Source: an uncultured Pseudomonadales bacterium (GTDB lineage Bacteria; Pseudomonadota; Gammaproteobacteria; Pseudomonadales; Azotimanducaceae). Taken from it: a stretch of 64,000 nt of DNA. The translations under genes were made by a program, and so were the position numbers. The DNA lies in contig OX638346.1 of assembly GCA_951813515.1 (NCBI GenBank), positions 2,101,617 to 2,165,616 on the forward strand, in the 5' to 3' direction. Positions within the stretch are counted from its first letter, which is position 1, and each line of letters opens with the position of its first letter. Of the stretch, positions 1 through 9,780 are shown in pieces. Below the pieces are notes generated by a model. It did not search any database and had not been told where the DNA came from. It was given only the letters and a program-made list of their open reading frames with translations.

Positions 1-3000
1 CGAGGCAATCATCGGCGAATCCACTAAGCAGCACGTCGCGGTCCTGCGGGCCAATCTGCTGAGGAATCCATGACGCTATTCGGCTTCGAAGCCTATCTTC
101 CTGTTCAATGAGCCATGCAGCGAAGTCCGTACGGTTGAGGAGAGAAGATGGGTCACGGAAGTCGGCGACCGTGCCGAGCACGGAGAAAAGGTCATGCTTT
201 TGGTCGGGGTCTAAACCCGGAATACGATCCTGATGATAGGACTGCAATAGGAAGGCGCGGATGTGCCGCCGCACGATGTCCGCGTTGTCGAGCGTTAGTT
301 TTGGATCGATGACGTTACCCCGGATCATGCCGTCCGGATTGGTGAAATAGTGCTCATCGTGGCTGTCGGCGCTGCCGAAAGCGACGACAGTAGCGACGGC
401 GTTGCCGCGACGTCCGGCGCGTCCGGAGCGTTGCTGGTAGTTGGCCCGGCCCGGCGGCATGTTGCGCAGAGCGACACCAGACAGCGCGCCAATGTCGATG
501 CCGACCTCCATCGTCGTTGTGCTTGACAGCACATCGACGGCGGTGGACGAGTTAGCCCGCTCGCCGAGAGCGATGTCTTGGAACAGCAGTTCGTTCTCCT
601 CCGCTTTGGAGAAGACATCCTCGTTCTGGGGGGCATTCAATTGTGCGGTGTGCTCGGCGGCGACGAGGGCGAGCGGCGGCTTGGGCGGATCGACAAGGGC
701 GTTCGTGACGGGATTTCGATAGAAGCCCTTGCGGGCCAGGAAGACGGCATCGCGGTCAGGGTTTAGTTCTTTGATGTCGGAACTGCCGCAGTCGAGGCAA
801 TGGGAGATCGTCGAAACGGGCCGGTGTACCGACTTGCAGTTTGGGCAGCGTACCCACTTACCTTCGAAGGTCAGGGAGAGTTCGTTGCCGCGCAGGCGCC
901 TGAAGCCGTTGCCGGTGGCTTCCGTGAATAGTTCTAACAGCATGGGCAACCATTGGCTGTCGAATGTCCTGCGCGCCGCTCGGTCGATAAGGACAGTCTG
1001 CATCGCCTTGAATTTTCCCTTTCTCGCACGAACGCTGATTCCCTGGGAGCGTGGTCGCTGGCCCCAAACTGGTGGCATGGCGCCGAGCCAGAAGCCGTAG
1101 CCCTGCCAGCAGCGCAGCCATGCGCGTGCGAGTTCCACCTTCTCTTCGGGCGTTTCCGACACTCCGGGAATCGACGGGAGTTCGTGCAGACGTGGTGAGA
1201 GGTCGCCACGTTCGACGAGTGAAGCCAGGGCGAGCGGCTCGAATCCAAGAAAGCGATCCTGCACGGTTGTAACAATTTGTTCGAGCAACGCTTCGGGCGG
1301 ACGTTCTGATCGGATCTGCATACAGAGGCCGGTCAGTCCACCATCGTCGTCGGTTTGTCCGTTGTTGAACGCGTTTCGTACTGTCCGGTCTGCGCCAAAG
1401 CTCTCGCCGGCTTTCGTTTCGGGACGCAGGCGCACGTGGAGCGTGTGAGCTGCGAGAAGCACGGCCAGATACAAGTCGTTGAGGTTCAGGTTCGGCTGAA
1501 GAAAGGAGACGGCTTGAAGTCGCTGAAAGCCCCAAGCTATCAACGGGCGTAGCGAGTCACGCACCGAGTACATTTGTAAGTTAGGGGCTAAGCGCGCCGC
1601 GACTTGGCGCGAGTCAGAGAAGGTCAGGACCTTCCTGCCCTGCAGAGGCGCGAAAGACGTGGGCGCGGCCTGGGAAGGTGGCTGAATCTGCAACTGTCGG
1701 GACACCAGGGCTTGGAACGGTTGGTCGCCCTTGGTCTGGTGATCTTGCACGTAGGAAGTTCCCCATCGCGTCTTCTTGCCGCACACGGCACACGGGGCAA
1801 ACTGACCTGAGGAGACGGGTCCCGGATCGCTCCCATCGTCATCCTCATCGGTAGAGTCGGCCAGCCGGTCGCTTCGAAGATAGACCCGGCGCATCCGATT
1901 CCCGAGAGTTGGAGGGTTTAAGCGGCCCGTCTCGAGATCGTAGTCGGCCGGTTCCGCTGCCTCGTCCGATGCGGGAGTTTCGAGTAGGAGGTCGAGGGGG
2001 GCAAGGGGGGCTGTTTCGCCCTCGGCCAAACGTAGGCTCTCACCGGGTTCAGACCACAGTGCTGAGGGGCAATCGACATCGTCGGTGTAGGCCCTGGCGT
2101 ACGCCGTGCCGCAATTGCGACAGGTGAACAATTCGAGGACGCGGGCGCCGCATTGGCAAGTTTCGCGTGGCTGGCTGTAAAGCGTGCCGCAAATGCCATC
2201 GCTGTCGGCCTCGTCGAGGATCCCACATGCGGGGTCCATGCACGCCCAGATTCCAGGCAACCCGCGGAAGAAGTTATGGACGCGGCAGGGCAGGAGTCCG
2301 GGGGTCTTGGGGTCCAAGCGGGCGGCGCTGCCAAGGGCCATCAGAGCGTTGACGGCCATGTCGGCCGTCTGCGGATTGGCGTCGGGAAACAGATGTTGCC
2401 CTAGCTCTGCCACCGGTATGGCCTGCTTCATGGTCATATTGATCAGGCGGCCCATCGGCGGGAAGTCCGCGAGCGCGTGGTAGAGGGCTCGTTCGGGATC
2501 AGGGTCTTGGGTCGTATGGCGGTGTTTGACTATCGGCTCGATAATCGCCTGTCGGGCCGACTGTGTCGGCGCATCGTAGTACCGTTCAAGGTTGACGCTA
2601 GCGAAGACATCGGCGTCCTGGTTCGAGCCGGGACCGTCATACGGTCGAAGATCAAGGGATCCAGAGATCGCCTGGAAGGTGCTGGCAGGAAGACCGGATA
2701 GCTGTGCACCGAAGTCTGGAGCGTATTCGTAGTCGTGGAAGCTCGCGGTAGCACAGATTACCCGGAACCGGTCTGCGGGAACGTTGAGGCGATCACGCAA
2801 TCGGCGCAACAAGAGGCTCACCTCAGCGCCGGCCGCGCCTCGGTAGAGGTGCGCCTCGTCAAGGACGACGAGGAAATCCTCCTCCGGGTTACGTTCTAGG
2901 AACGTCCGGGTCATGTCGAATATAGAACGCTCGATCGGACGCATCATCATGTACTCGAGCATCGAATAGTTTGTGACGAGGAGATCCGGTGGCGCAGACT

Positions 3001-3889
3001 GGATTTCGTGCCGTGTTAGCAATTCGCTGTCGCCAGGCAACGTAACGCCTCTGATGAACTCACCCGTCCTGGAGTCTCTCCATCGGGTTCCCTTCTCGCC
3101 CAGCCAAGCTCGAAGGTCCGGTTTGGCTGGCCACTTACCGCGCTCTTTCAAGGCTCGCTGCAGACGGCGGGCTTCGGCGTGGCCATCGGCGTTCGGAGTG
3201 TTCGCCGCGCGTTCGATGTCGATATAGAACTCGTCAAACGCTCTAAATTTAGCGGAATCCCTTCGCGACGTCCGAACACCCGCATAGGGCGTGCGGCTTG
3301 TGTAGCGTCCGAAGCGTGGGGGTCGACCGGCCCACGAATTGAAGAGCGAAACGAGTCTGGGATCGCCGAGTAGCCCGCGAAGACGCCCCAACTGGTCGTT
3401 GACCAAGGCGTTCATGGGATACAGGACGAGGGCGCGCATCGCCGGCTGGCGACTGAAGGCGTCCGGTTCTTCTCTCGCTTCGCGGGCCAGCTTTCCGACG
3501 ATGGGGAGCAGGAATGACTCTGTCTTGCCGGAACCTGTGCCCGTCATGACGACGAGATTGCGATGCTGGATCAGAGCGCCGCGGACGGCCTCGGACTGGT
3601 GCAGGTATGGCGGATCGTAGATCAGCTTTGGTAGATCACCCTGAGACTGCGAAACGGCGTTGAACGCTTCCAGTGCAGCTGGGGCGAGTCCGGCCATTTC
3701 TGAAAAGGACTCGCCGGTTTCGTATCGGGGCGTAGACTCCAGGTAGGGGATCTGATGGATGATGCCTGCTGTGTCGAGCAGGGATTTGCGTCTATGGATG
3801 AGCGACTTGGCGCTAATGTGGTAGGTCGCTTCGATATAGTCGCGTAGGGCTCCGTGGAGTTGCTCTATCGATTGCTGGATGGTTTCCAT
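1..3889 (-). CDS. druE: DruE-like DEAD/DEAH helicase of a Druantia-type defence operon (3' end beyond window)
   Basis: The frame reads open on the minus strand from ATG at 3889 to the window edge (about 1296 codons), so the C-terminus is missing. It shows SF2 helicase motifs: Walker A TGTGSGKTES near residue 110, DEAH box in VVLDEAHLYRG, motif III ATAS, then late motifs V/VI (TTTMEVGIDIG, NYQQRSGRAGRRG) near residues 1140-1160. Between the two RecA lobes lie Cys pairs (CAVCGKK; CPNC and CLDCG) that look like zinc ribbons, and an LTFSDSRQ block typical of large helicases carrying DUF1998. This architecture is that of DruE, the common subunit of Druantia systems. It is last of four minus-strand genes, 11 nt after its neighbour. 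The DUF1998 domain would lie to the left and is not visible. The alternative is an unrelated DUF1998 helicase, but DruA upstream makes DruE the best call. Confidence 0.8.
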   Translation of the reverse strand, partial: METIQQSIEQLHGALRDYIEATYHISAKSLIHRRKSLLDTAGIIHQIPYLESTPRYETGESFSEMAGLAPAALEAFNAVSQSQGDLPKLIYDPPYLHQSEAVRGALIQHRNLVVMTGTGSGKTESFLLPIVGKLAREAREEPDAFSRQPAMRALVLYPMNALVNDQLGRLRGLLGDPRLVSLFNSWAGRPPRFGRYTSRTPYAGVRTSRRDSAKFRAFDEFYIDIERAANTPNADGHAEARRLQRALKERGKWPAKPDLRAWLGEKGTRWRDSRTGEFIRGVTLPGDSELLTRHEIQSAPPDLLVTNYSMLEYMMMRPIERSIFDMTRTFLERNPEEDFLVVLDEAHLYRGAAGAEVSLLLRRLRDRLNVPADRFRVICATASFHDYEYAPDFGAQLSGLPASTFQAISGSLDLRPYDGPGSNQDADVFASVNLERYYDAPTQSARQAIIEPIVKHRHTTQDPDPERALYHALADFPPMGRLINMTMKQAIPVAELGQHLFPDANPQTADMAVNALMALGSAARLDPKTPGLLPCRVHNFFRGLPGIWACMDPACGILDEADSDGICGTLYSQPRETCQCGARVLELFTCRNCGTAYARAYTDDVDCPSALWSEPGESLRLAEGETAPLAPLDLLLETPASDEAAEPADYDLETGRLNPPTLGNRMRRVYLRSDRLADSTDEDDDGSDPGPVSSGQFAPCAVCGKKTRWGTSYVQDHQTKGDQPFQALVSRQLQIQPPSQAAPTSFAPLQGRKVLTFSDSRQVAARLAPNLQMYSVRDSLRPLIAWGFQRLQAVSFLQPNLNLNDLYLAVLLAAHTLHVRLRPETKAGESFGADRTVRNAFNNGQTDDDGGLTGLCMQIRSERPPEALLEQIVTTVQDRFLGFEPLALASLVERGDLSPRLHELPSIPGVSETPEEKVELARAWLRCWQGYGFWLGAMPPVWGQRPRSQGISVRARKGKFKAMQTVLIDRAARRTFDSQWLPMLLELFTEATGNGFRRLRGNELSLTFEGKWVRCPNCKSVHRPVSTISHCLDCGSSDIKELNPDRDAVFLARKGFYRNPVTNALVDPPKPPLALVAAEHTAQLNAPQNEDVFSKAEENELLFQDIALGERANSSTAVDVLSSTTTMEVGIDIGALSGVALRNMPPGRANYQQRSGRAGRRGNAVATVVAFGSADSHDEHYFTNPDGMIRGNVIDPKLTLDNADIVRRHIRAFLLQSYHQDRIPGLDPDQKHDLFSVLGTVADFRDPSSLLNRTDFAAWLIEQEDRLRSRIASWIPQQIGPQDRDVLLSGFADDCL

Positions 3890-3900
3890 GGGCGTGTTCC

Positions 3901-4983
3901 TCAGCCAGAGTTGTCCTTGTGCGCCAGCCACAGGTTCTGCCGCAAGAACGCCTCCTCGGCATCTGCTTCGTTGGCGGGGACGACGTACGAGAGAAGGCAC
4001 GCTTCTCGGGGGACCGACTTGCCGAGATTCATCAGACGGCGCTCAGACCATTGCGGCAGCGGAGAAAAGAAGTCGAATCGGACTCCTTCGTCGTGGGCTC
4101 GGCGGTGGTAGCACTGCGGCGTCCCGCGACAGCGGTCGACTGCCGCTTGAAGGTGCCAGGCGACATCACACCCGCGCCAGCGGCTTCGCGCGAGCGGGAG
4201 GTCGAGAAGCCGGACTGGGCCACCTTGTTGCAGTTCGACCAAGCACCAAATCGGGGCGCCAAACTCCTGTGGGCGCCGGGCGATGAACATGCCGTCTTGG
4301 TCCGTGGGATTGGTCCATCGGCCGCGGTAGTAGGTGACCGGGCGGGCGGCGTCGAGGATCTGGACGTCCGGTATGCCTGTGATCGGGGGTTGGCTGGTCA
4401 GAAGCCGCTGGTGCCTATTGAGCATGCCGGCGGGATCTTCGGCTCGCGGATTCCTGAGCCACGCGCGCTCGGAAAGTTGCTGCAGTCCGAGTTCCCTCAG
4501 TTGGCGCGGGAGGTCCTCGCCAGGCTCCGGCTCAAGCACTCGCGTCGATCCACGTGAGAGAATACGGGCATTCAGCGTCGACGGGAGGAAAGTGTCCTGG
4601 TCCGGCACGACGCCCATGAGAAAAACGGAGCGGCTGGGTCGAACAACGAAACGCGGGGGTGCAGCGAAAACCCAGGTTTGTCTGACATCCGAGTCGTCGA
4701 TGACGACATCGGCCAGTTCCAGAAGGTCGCCACTGACGATTAGGGCCTCGATAGCGCGGTCGACCGCTTCGGGGAGGGAGTCGTAGGTGGTTGGTAGGCC
4801 GAACATGCACTCGAGTAGCGAAGTTCGCAGAGTGGCTCGGGAGCAAGGGCAGTGGATACCTGCGGTACGTCTCGCAAGGGACGCAAGTAACGCATCGTCG
4901 AGTACGGCGTTCTGATCACTGGGCAATCCAAGCGTGTCCCGGCAATGGGTAAGAACCTCAGCAGGCGTGACCGGGGTAATCAT
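3901..4983 (-). CDS. Unrecognised 360-aa protein of the Druantia-type operon
   Basis: A 360-residue soluble protein with no signal peptide or membrane segment. I do not recognise a domain. The first ~110 residues look helical and could be a winged-helix-like region. The C-terminal half contains a VTYYRGRW segment and WCLVELQQGGPVRLLDLPL. Its ATG overlaps the stop of the preceding 966-aa gene as ATGA, so the two are probably translationally coupled. It ends 11 nt before the DruE-like helicase. By size and position it could correspond to DruD of type I Druantia, but that is inference from gene order, not from a motif. Confidence 0.75.
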   Translation of the reverse strand: MITPVTPAEVLTHCRDTLGLPSDQNAVLDDALLASLARRTAGIHCPCSRATLRTSLLECMFGLPTTYDSLPEAVDRAIEALIVSGDLLELADVVIDDSDVRQTWVFAAPPRFVVRPSRSVFLMGVVPDQDTFLPSTLNARILSRGSTRVLEPEPGEDLPRQLRELGLQQLSERAWLRNPRAEDPAGMLNRHQRLLTSQPPITGIPDVQILDAARPVTYYRGRWTNPTDQDGMFIARRPQEFGAPIWCLVELQQGGPVRLLDLPLARSRWRGCDVAWHLQAAVDRCRGTPQCYHRRAHDEGVRFDFFSPLPQWSERRLMNLGKSVPREACLLSYVVPANEADAEEAFLRQNLWLAHKDNSG

Positions 4984-7880
4984 GTCGGGTAGTTTGACCG
5001 GGGCGCAGAGGCCGCTGGGTCGGGATCATGCTCGCGGAGACGCGAGATCAGGCGCGCGCCGCGGAGCAGCGCCGGGTTGTCTACGAGTTGGCGAACAAGG
5101 GAGTCGAGGTGGGAGTCGCCAAGCGCGTTGACTTGCCGGGCTGCCACGCGAAGGGCGAATAGACAAAGGTCTTGATTGTGCGATACGCCATGTCGTCGGG
5201 CTTCGCCTGCGAAACGGTCAGCGACGATCCCATCGCTTTCGCTTGCGTCGCCCTGCCGCAGGCTGTGACCAAAACGCGTGTGCCTGTCGACGAGGTTTTC
5301 TAGCGCATCAAGAGTGTCGGGAGACAAAGGCCGTTCGGCAAAGTCCTTTTCAGCCTTTACCCAGTTCTGGCCGCAAATGCTGCTGAAGATTGCGTTGAAG
5401 ATGGAGTGGGTGACCTGACGCTGTCTGACATCCACGAGAAAACCCGCCTGTCTAGCGTTGAACCAGAGACGGAGTAGAAGGAAGGCGTCTCGAATCGCAG
5501 GTAGGCCGGGTGCGACACGGACGTTGGGTTCGACGCCTAGATCCTTCAGGCCTGCCGGAGGCGCGCTCACGACCGCAGCATCGTCAAACGCCGCATGTCG
5601 GGCTAGGTAGAGCCCGCCGGGCGGTTGGACAACGAAGTCCGTTCTCGCAAGTTCGGCGTCCAGAGGGACGCCGATGAGCGGGCTATTCATGCTGAAGAAC
5701 TGGACGTCGTTAGTGGTCTCGTGTTCGCCGCTGTCGTCGACGAGGCGGAGAAAGGTCTCGCGTTGTCGGGACGACAGGGACCACCTGAGGGGCAACGGGT
5801 CGTGATCGAACCTAAGCACGCACGTGCCGAGAGAGTCACCGTTGATCTCCAGTGTGCAACTTGCGGCTTGGAGGTACTTCCACGCTCGGCTCTCGTTGTT
5901 GAGGAAATGGGCGAATGCACTGCGCCAAGTGTCGGACGTGACAGGCAACGCCATCGAGTCGTTGACGAGATCGGAAAGAACCTGTCGTCCGTCTGCGGTA
6001 TGCAGCTTCAGGTGCACCCTCGCCGTGAAACCCTCGGGGCCGTTGACGGAGAGGTTCAGTTCGTTGCGCCATAGAGTGTCGAGGCTCGCGTCGAACGGAT
6101 CGGGGGTGACGATCAACCCCGGATGCGAGGCTGCGCCAGGGGTCCAGGGCTCAGGCTCTCGGACCGCGAGTCTCGCGAATCCCTTGGCCGGAGGTGATGC
6201 GGCGGCTTCGTCTAGTTCTGGACTGCGGCGCGCCTCCACCGTCAGCAAGTGGTTGCCCGCCGCGAGGGGCGGCAATCGAACGAAGGTAGGAGCGCCTAGG
6301 GGATCAGCGTCGACGACCTCCTCGGATCCTTCATTCAAACGGAATGAAAGGGCATCGAGCGGATGATCCGGGGCGATTCCCAAGCAGGGAGACTCGGTGG
6401 TCAGCCACTCCGTCCTGCCATCGCCGTCCCAGCCGCGCCCGGGCAAGCCAGATGGCCAAACGCGAATCGTGCGCGCCACGTCGATTCCTAGTTCACCTAA
6501 GCGGCTCGTGGTGTCGGCGGAGACCTTACTTGGCACGGCGAGACGGAGAGCGTGGACGCCTTCACATTCCAAGGTGCAGGGAGCCGATCCTGGTACGTCG
6601 CGGGGCAAGTCGCCCGCGGTCACCAGGATGTAATCATTGGCTGGTCTGACGACCGAAGAAGCGACGTGGCGTGCGATTCCGTCGCTGCCGATGCGGAACA
6701 GCCAACGCGGTCCTGGCGTCAGACGGTACTCGGACTCGAGAAGGTGGTCCATGAGAGAGTTTGCGCGTTCGAACCGAACCATAGGCATATCGGCATCCGG
6801 CCAGCGCCGAAGAGCTCCCATGCGGTTTCCGGATAACAGCCACCCCGTCGGTTTCCAGTCGGTGGCACCGTTCAGGCGGCACCGTGTTTGGTCGAGGAAT
6901 ACGCGTAATGTGGTGCTTTCGGCCGCGATGGAACGCAAGGATTTCAACTGGAGAAGCACCGACCATTTGCCATCACCGGCGTGCCGGAGGAAGAGATCGG
7001 GGCGGATCACGAAACGCGAGGTATCCGGTGGGACTGGTTCGCCCGGGATCCCTGGCGTTGCCGGACGGTGTGGGTGGTATGTTCCGCGGCCGATTCCCTT
7101 GAAACGGTCCGAGACGACGCGCCGCGTCTCGTTGAGCCATTCGCGGGAACTGCGTACGCGCTCCAGATCGGCAACGATCCGACTCAGCGTTGGGGGGTGG
7201 ATCAGGTCATCACCGTCTACTGACTCTCCAGTGAGAAGTCCGGCGACGATTTGCCCGGTCAACTCCTCCTGTTCAAGAAACGCTTGGAAGCGTGTCGAAG
7301 CATACGATGCATGCGTGGCGAGCAAGCGACCGATCAAACCCGCGTCGAGCGAGACCGAGGCGAGATTGAACCGTAGGTCGTAAAGGAGCTTGGCGAACTG
7401 GCGCTGGAGGTATCGGGGGAGAAGCGCATGTGTGATGGGCCAGGCGATGATGCTGAAGTGCTCGGCCCAGGGGCCGGAGGGTACTACGCCGTTGAATGAA
7501 CTCTGGAATTTCCTAAACCAACGCTTGACCTTGGGGCGATCATGAAAATCCCAATTTGGAGTTTGCTTCTCGAAGGAGGGCCAGTACTCGTCACCCTTAT
7601 ACCCGTAGCCGGCTTCGCTAGCGTAGATAGCCCAAAGCAGCCAGTAGGGCGCGACGGGCAGTCTGGCCGTTTGCCGCTCACGAAGGAAGGCGTTGACACG
7701 CTGAAGTTCCGTGCGGGTCAGGCCGTGTTCGAGGGCGAAAATTGGGAACCCGGATCGTTTGCGGACTTCAGCGAGCGAGCGAAAGTGTGCGAGGAGGCCG
7801 TCCTGGAGGTCCTTCAGTGGGGCGATATTGCGGTCCATCGAGTCAGGTTGCCAAGGTGTGATTCGATCACCGGGACGCAA
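4980..7880 (-). CDS. Unrecognised 966-aa protein of the Druantia-type operon
   Basis: A large soluble protein with no recognised catalytic motif. Residues ~70-200 are aromatic-rich (YWLLWAIYASEAGYGY, WDFHDRPKVKRWFRKF). A middle segment around residue 300 (RFVIRPDLFLRH, WSVLLQLKSL) could be a nuclease-like or beta-sandwich fold. The C-terminal half contains beta-rich segments (SLSVNGPEGF-like, VHLKLHTADGR). The start overlaps the end of druA by 14 nt; an in-frame ATG at residue 15 would remove the overlap. It occupies the position where type I Druantia has DruB and DruC, so it may be a merged or diverged equivalent. This is inferred from context only. Confidence 0.78.
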   Translation of the reverse strand: MRPGDRITPWQPDSMDRNIAPLKDLQDGLLAHFRSLAEVRKRSGFPIFALEHGLTRTELQRVNAFLRERQTARLPVAPYWLLWAIYASEAGYGYKGDEYWPSFEKQTPNWDFHDRPKVKRWFRKFQSSFNGVVPSGPWAEHFSIIAWPITHALLPRYLQRQFAKLLYDLRFNLASVSLDAGLIGRLLATHASYASTRFQAFLEQEELTGQIVAGLLTGESVDGDDLIHPPTLSRIVADLERVRSSREWLNETRRVVSDRFKGIGRGTYHPHRPATPGIPGEPVPPDTSRFVIRPDLFLRHAGDGKWSVLLQLKSLRSIAAESTTLRVFLDQTRCRLNGATDWKPTGWLLSGNRMGALRRWPDADMPMVRFERANSLMDHLLESEYRLTPGPRWLFRIGSDGIARHVASSVVRPANDYILVTAGDLPRDVPGSAPCTLECEGVHALRLAVPSKVSADTTSRLGELGIDVARTIRVWPSGLPGRGWDGDGRTEWLTTESPCLGIAPDHPLDALSFRLNEGSEEVVDADPLGAPTFVRLPPLAAGNHLLTVEARRSPELDEAAASPPAKGFARLAVREPEPWTPGAASHPGLIVTPDPFDASLDTLWRNELNLSVNGPEGFTARVHLKLHTADGRQVLSDLVNDSMALPVTSDTWRSAFAHFLNNESRAWKYLQAASCTLEINGDSLGTCVLRFDHDPLPLRWSLSSRQRETFLRLVDDSGEHETTNDVQFFSMNSPLIGVPLDAELARTDFVVQPPGGLYLARHAAFDDAAVVSAPPAGLKDLGVEPNVRVAPGLPAIRDAFLLLRLWFNARQAGFLVDVRQRQVTHSIFNAIFSSICGQNWVKAEKDFAERPLSPDTLDALENLVDRHTRFGHSLRQGDASESDGIVADRFAGEARRHGVSHNQDLCLFALRVAARQVNALGDSHLDSLVRQLVDNPALLRGARLISRLREHDPDPAASAPRSNYPT

Positions 7881-9153
7881 CGCGCGGGTACTGGGTGACG
7901 ACGGGGTGGCTCAGTAATCGCAGAACATCGGACCGATTCCACAGTCGGTATTCGGGCCTCCGGTGGGCGCGAGGAAGTATCCACCGGTCGAGTGCAAGGT
8001 CGGCGACCTGCTGCACATTTAGAAGGGCTGATAGGTCTGGACGACCCTTCCCGGTGCGCAGGATCGTTGTGGCGTTTGACGCGAGGTTGCAGATGAAGAC
8101 TTGGCGCTGGATTCCGTGCCTGAGCAACTCGTCTCTGAATCCGAGTGACTTGAGGGCTGCACGCGTAGTTCGTAGACGCCAGTTCGGACCCTGACCGAAT
8201 CGGTGCTGGTCAGCGTATCGATGGCCGATGCTGCGCAGGTAGTCGCGCAATTCGAGGAATAGGTCATCCGAGATGTGGAAATGGCCCCATCCACGAGTGT
8301 AACCAATGGGTTCGAAGTAGCGCACACCGCCTAGCTTCAAGCGGTTGTAGACGGAGGACCGCCCCATAGATGAGGAAGTGGTGGCGGATAGGAGGCGCGC
8401 CTTCTTCGCCTTGCCGGAGATAATCCCGGACGTGTCGCCGTAGGTGCGAGTGAACTCGTTGTAGACCTCGCGGGAGCGGATAAGGCAGGCGACCAGTTTG
8501 CCGCCCAACAACGTGTTGTATGGCGGCAAGGCGCCTAGAACATACGCGTCCATGACATTGACTAGGCGCTCGCGACGGTCGTCGGCATTCCACCCGATCA
8601 GCGTGTCGCGGACGGAAAGATTGAACACCGGGTCTCCGATGGCCACGAGGCCAAGAATCTTGTCGTTGTGGGCATCCCAGACGACGTAGCGGAGACGCCG
8701 ACCGAACCCATTGGAAACCGGGACGGACCAAGTGAGAGCGGCTACGCGAAACAGGTCCGCTTGCCAAGTTCCGGCGTACACTCGCTCTAGTCTGGGCCTG
8801 ATGGCACAGGGGTCGATGTCCTTTCCGGACGCGAAGTGTGGGAGGAGCCTATCGGCGTGTCGCGCCAAGAAGTCGGAGTTGGCGGATAGCCGGTCGGTTC
8901 GCTGGGGATTGTGCAAGGTCCGGATGAGAGCCTTGTCATGGCCATTGATCTGGAGAGTGCCGTCGCCCGACTTGTGGAAGCCAAGTGATCGGAGTTGGCG
9001 TCTGACTTTGCGTCGGAGAGAGGCTTCTCGGGCCGATATCGGGATGACGAGGTTGTTGTTCTTATTCGAGTGTCCCACGACGGACCTGTGTTGCCTCCTG
9101 TTGACCATTGGCGCGGACGACCAGCGGTCGCCGAGGTAGCCTATCTGGACCAC
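7867..9153 (-). CDS. druA: DruA-like DUF4338 protein, first gene of the Druantia-type operon
   Basis: 428 residues with the DUF4338 core characteristic of DruA: a central block LRYVVWDAHNDKILGLVAIG, then DTLIGWNADDRRERL, a short turn, and LLGGKLVACLIRSREV, matching the family pattern of a beta-strand pair followed by IGW and a conserved helix. The C-terminus has a winged-helix-like segment ending in YRLWNRSDVLRLL. Translation could start at GTG 9153 or at ATG 9108 (residue 16); neither has a clear Shine-Dalgarno. It leads four overlapping or closely spaced genes ending in the DruE-like helicase. DUF4338 plus a giant DUF1998-type helicase is the hallmark of Druantia anti-phage systems; the molecular role of DruA is not established. 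Confidence 0.82.
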   Translation of the reverse strand: MVQIGYLGDRWSSAPMVNRRQHRSVVGHSNKNNNLVIPISAREASLRRKVRRQLRSLGFHKSGDGTLQINGHDKALIRTLHNPQRTDRLSANSDFLARHADRLLPHFASGKDIDPCAIRPRLERVYAGTWQADLFRVAALTWSVPVSNGFGRRLRYVVWDAHNDKILGLVAIGDPVFNLSVRDTLIGWNADDRRERLVNVMDAYVLGALPPYNTLLGGKLVACLIRSREVYNEFTRTYGDTSGIISGKAKKARLLSATTSSSMGRSSVYNRLKLGGVRYFEPIGYTRGWGHFHISDDLFLELRDYLRSIGHRYADQHRFGQGPNWRLRTTRAALKSLGFRDELLRHGIQRQVFICNLASNATTILRTGKGRPDLSALLNVQQVADLALDRWILPRAHRRPEYRLWNRSDVLRLLSHPVVTQYPRVASR

Positions 9154-9780
9154 GGGCGGGCTGCGGAACCGCTAGCGGCTTAGGCACTGGGACGTAATTC
9201 TGGCCTACTCGGAACGACGGGACAACCCGAATAGCCGTCTCTCAGGGGGTGCTGGATCCTAGGCGATACGGTCTACTGTGCCGTCCCGGAAGTAAGTGGG
9301 CCAGTGCATTCGACCTTGGCGAGTAGGGATTGGACGGTCGTGGTCCAAGCGAAAGGTCACCATTTCATTATGTGTTTGTCGATGAACTCGCTGGTGCGTC
9401 GTCGCAGTTGCGGGACCGAAGCGGAGGAGTCTCCTAAGTCGGTCCGGTCGTGGTGCACCGAGATCGTCGGTGGTTTCGAATTCGGCCGTACCTCGACGAA
9501 CACGAAGCCCATGCCGACGCGGTCGTCCGTCGACGTCGTCCAGCATTCCGACGAGTACGTGGTATACGCCTGCACAGAGATCGACGGCGCACCGGACCTC
9601 GACAGTGTCCGCACCCGCAGGTCCTTCGAAATCGGTTGATCGCCGCGGTCGCCACGTGGCATAGCAGGCGCGTCCGGTGTCTCTCGGCGTGTCTCTTGGG
9701 ACAGCTCTCCTGTTGTCGCGTTGACGCTTGCGCAACCCTTGGGCACCATCAGGGCCTTGTCGCCTTGAGAGAAATCGCGC
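9154..9780. other. Intergenic region upstream of the defence operon; no convincing gene
   Basis: This 627-nt stretch separates the divergent druA operon and the hypothetical gene at 9781. Several ORFs overlap in different frames, including minus-strand ones at 9357-9788 and 9259-9735, but none has a recognisable family, a clear ribosome site or a codon pattern better than its rivals. The 9259-9735 frame contains a protein-like stretch (VEVRCAVDLCAGVYHVLVG), so a decayed gene is possible. The promoters for both flanking units must lie here, but no convincing -35/-10 pair was found. Confidence 0.4.
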
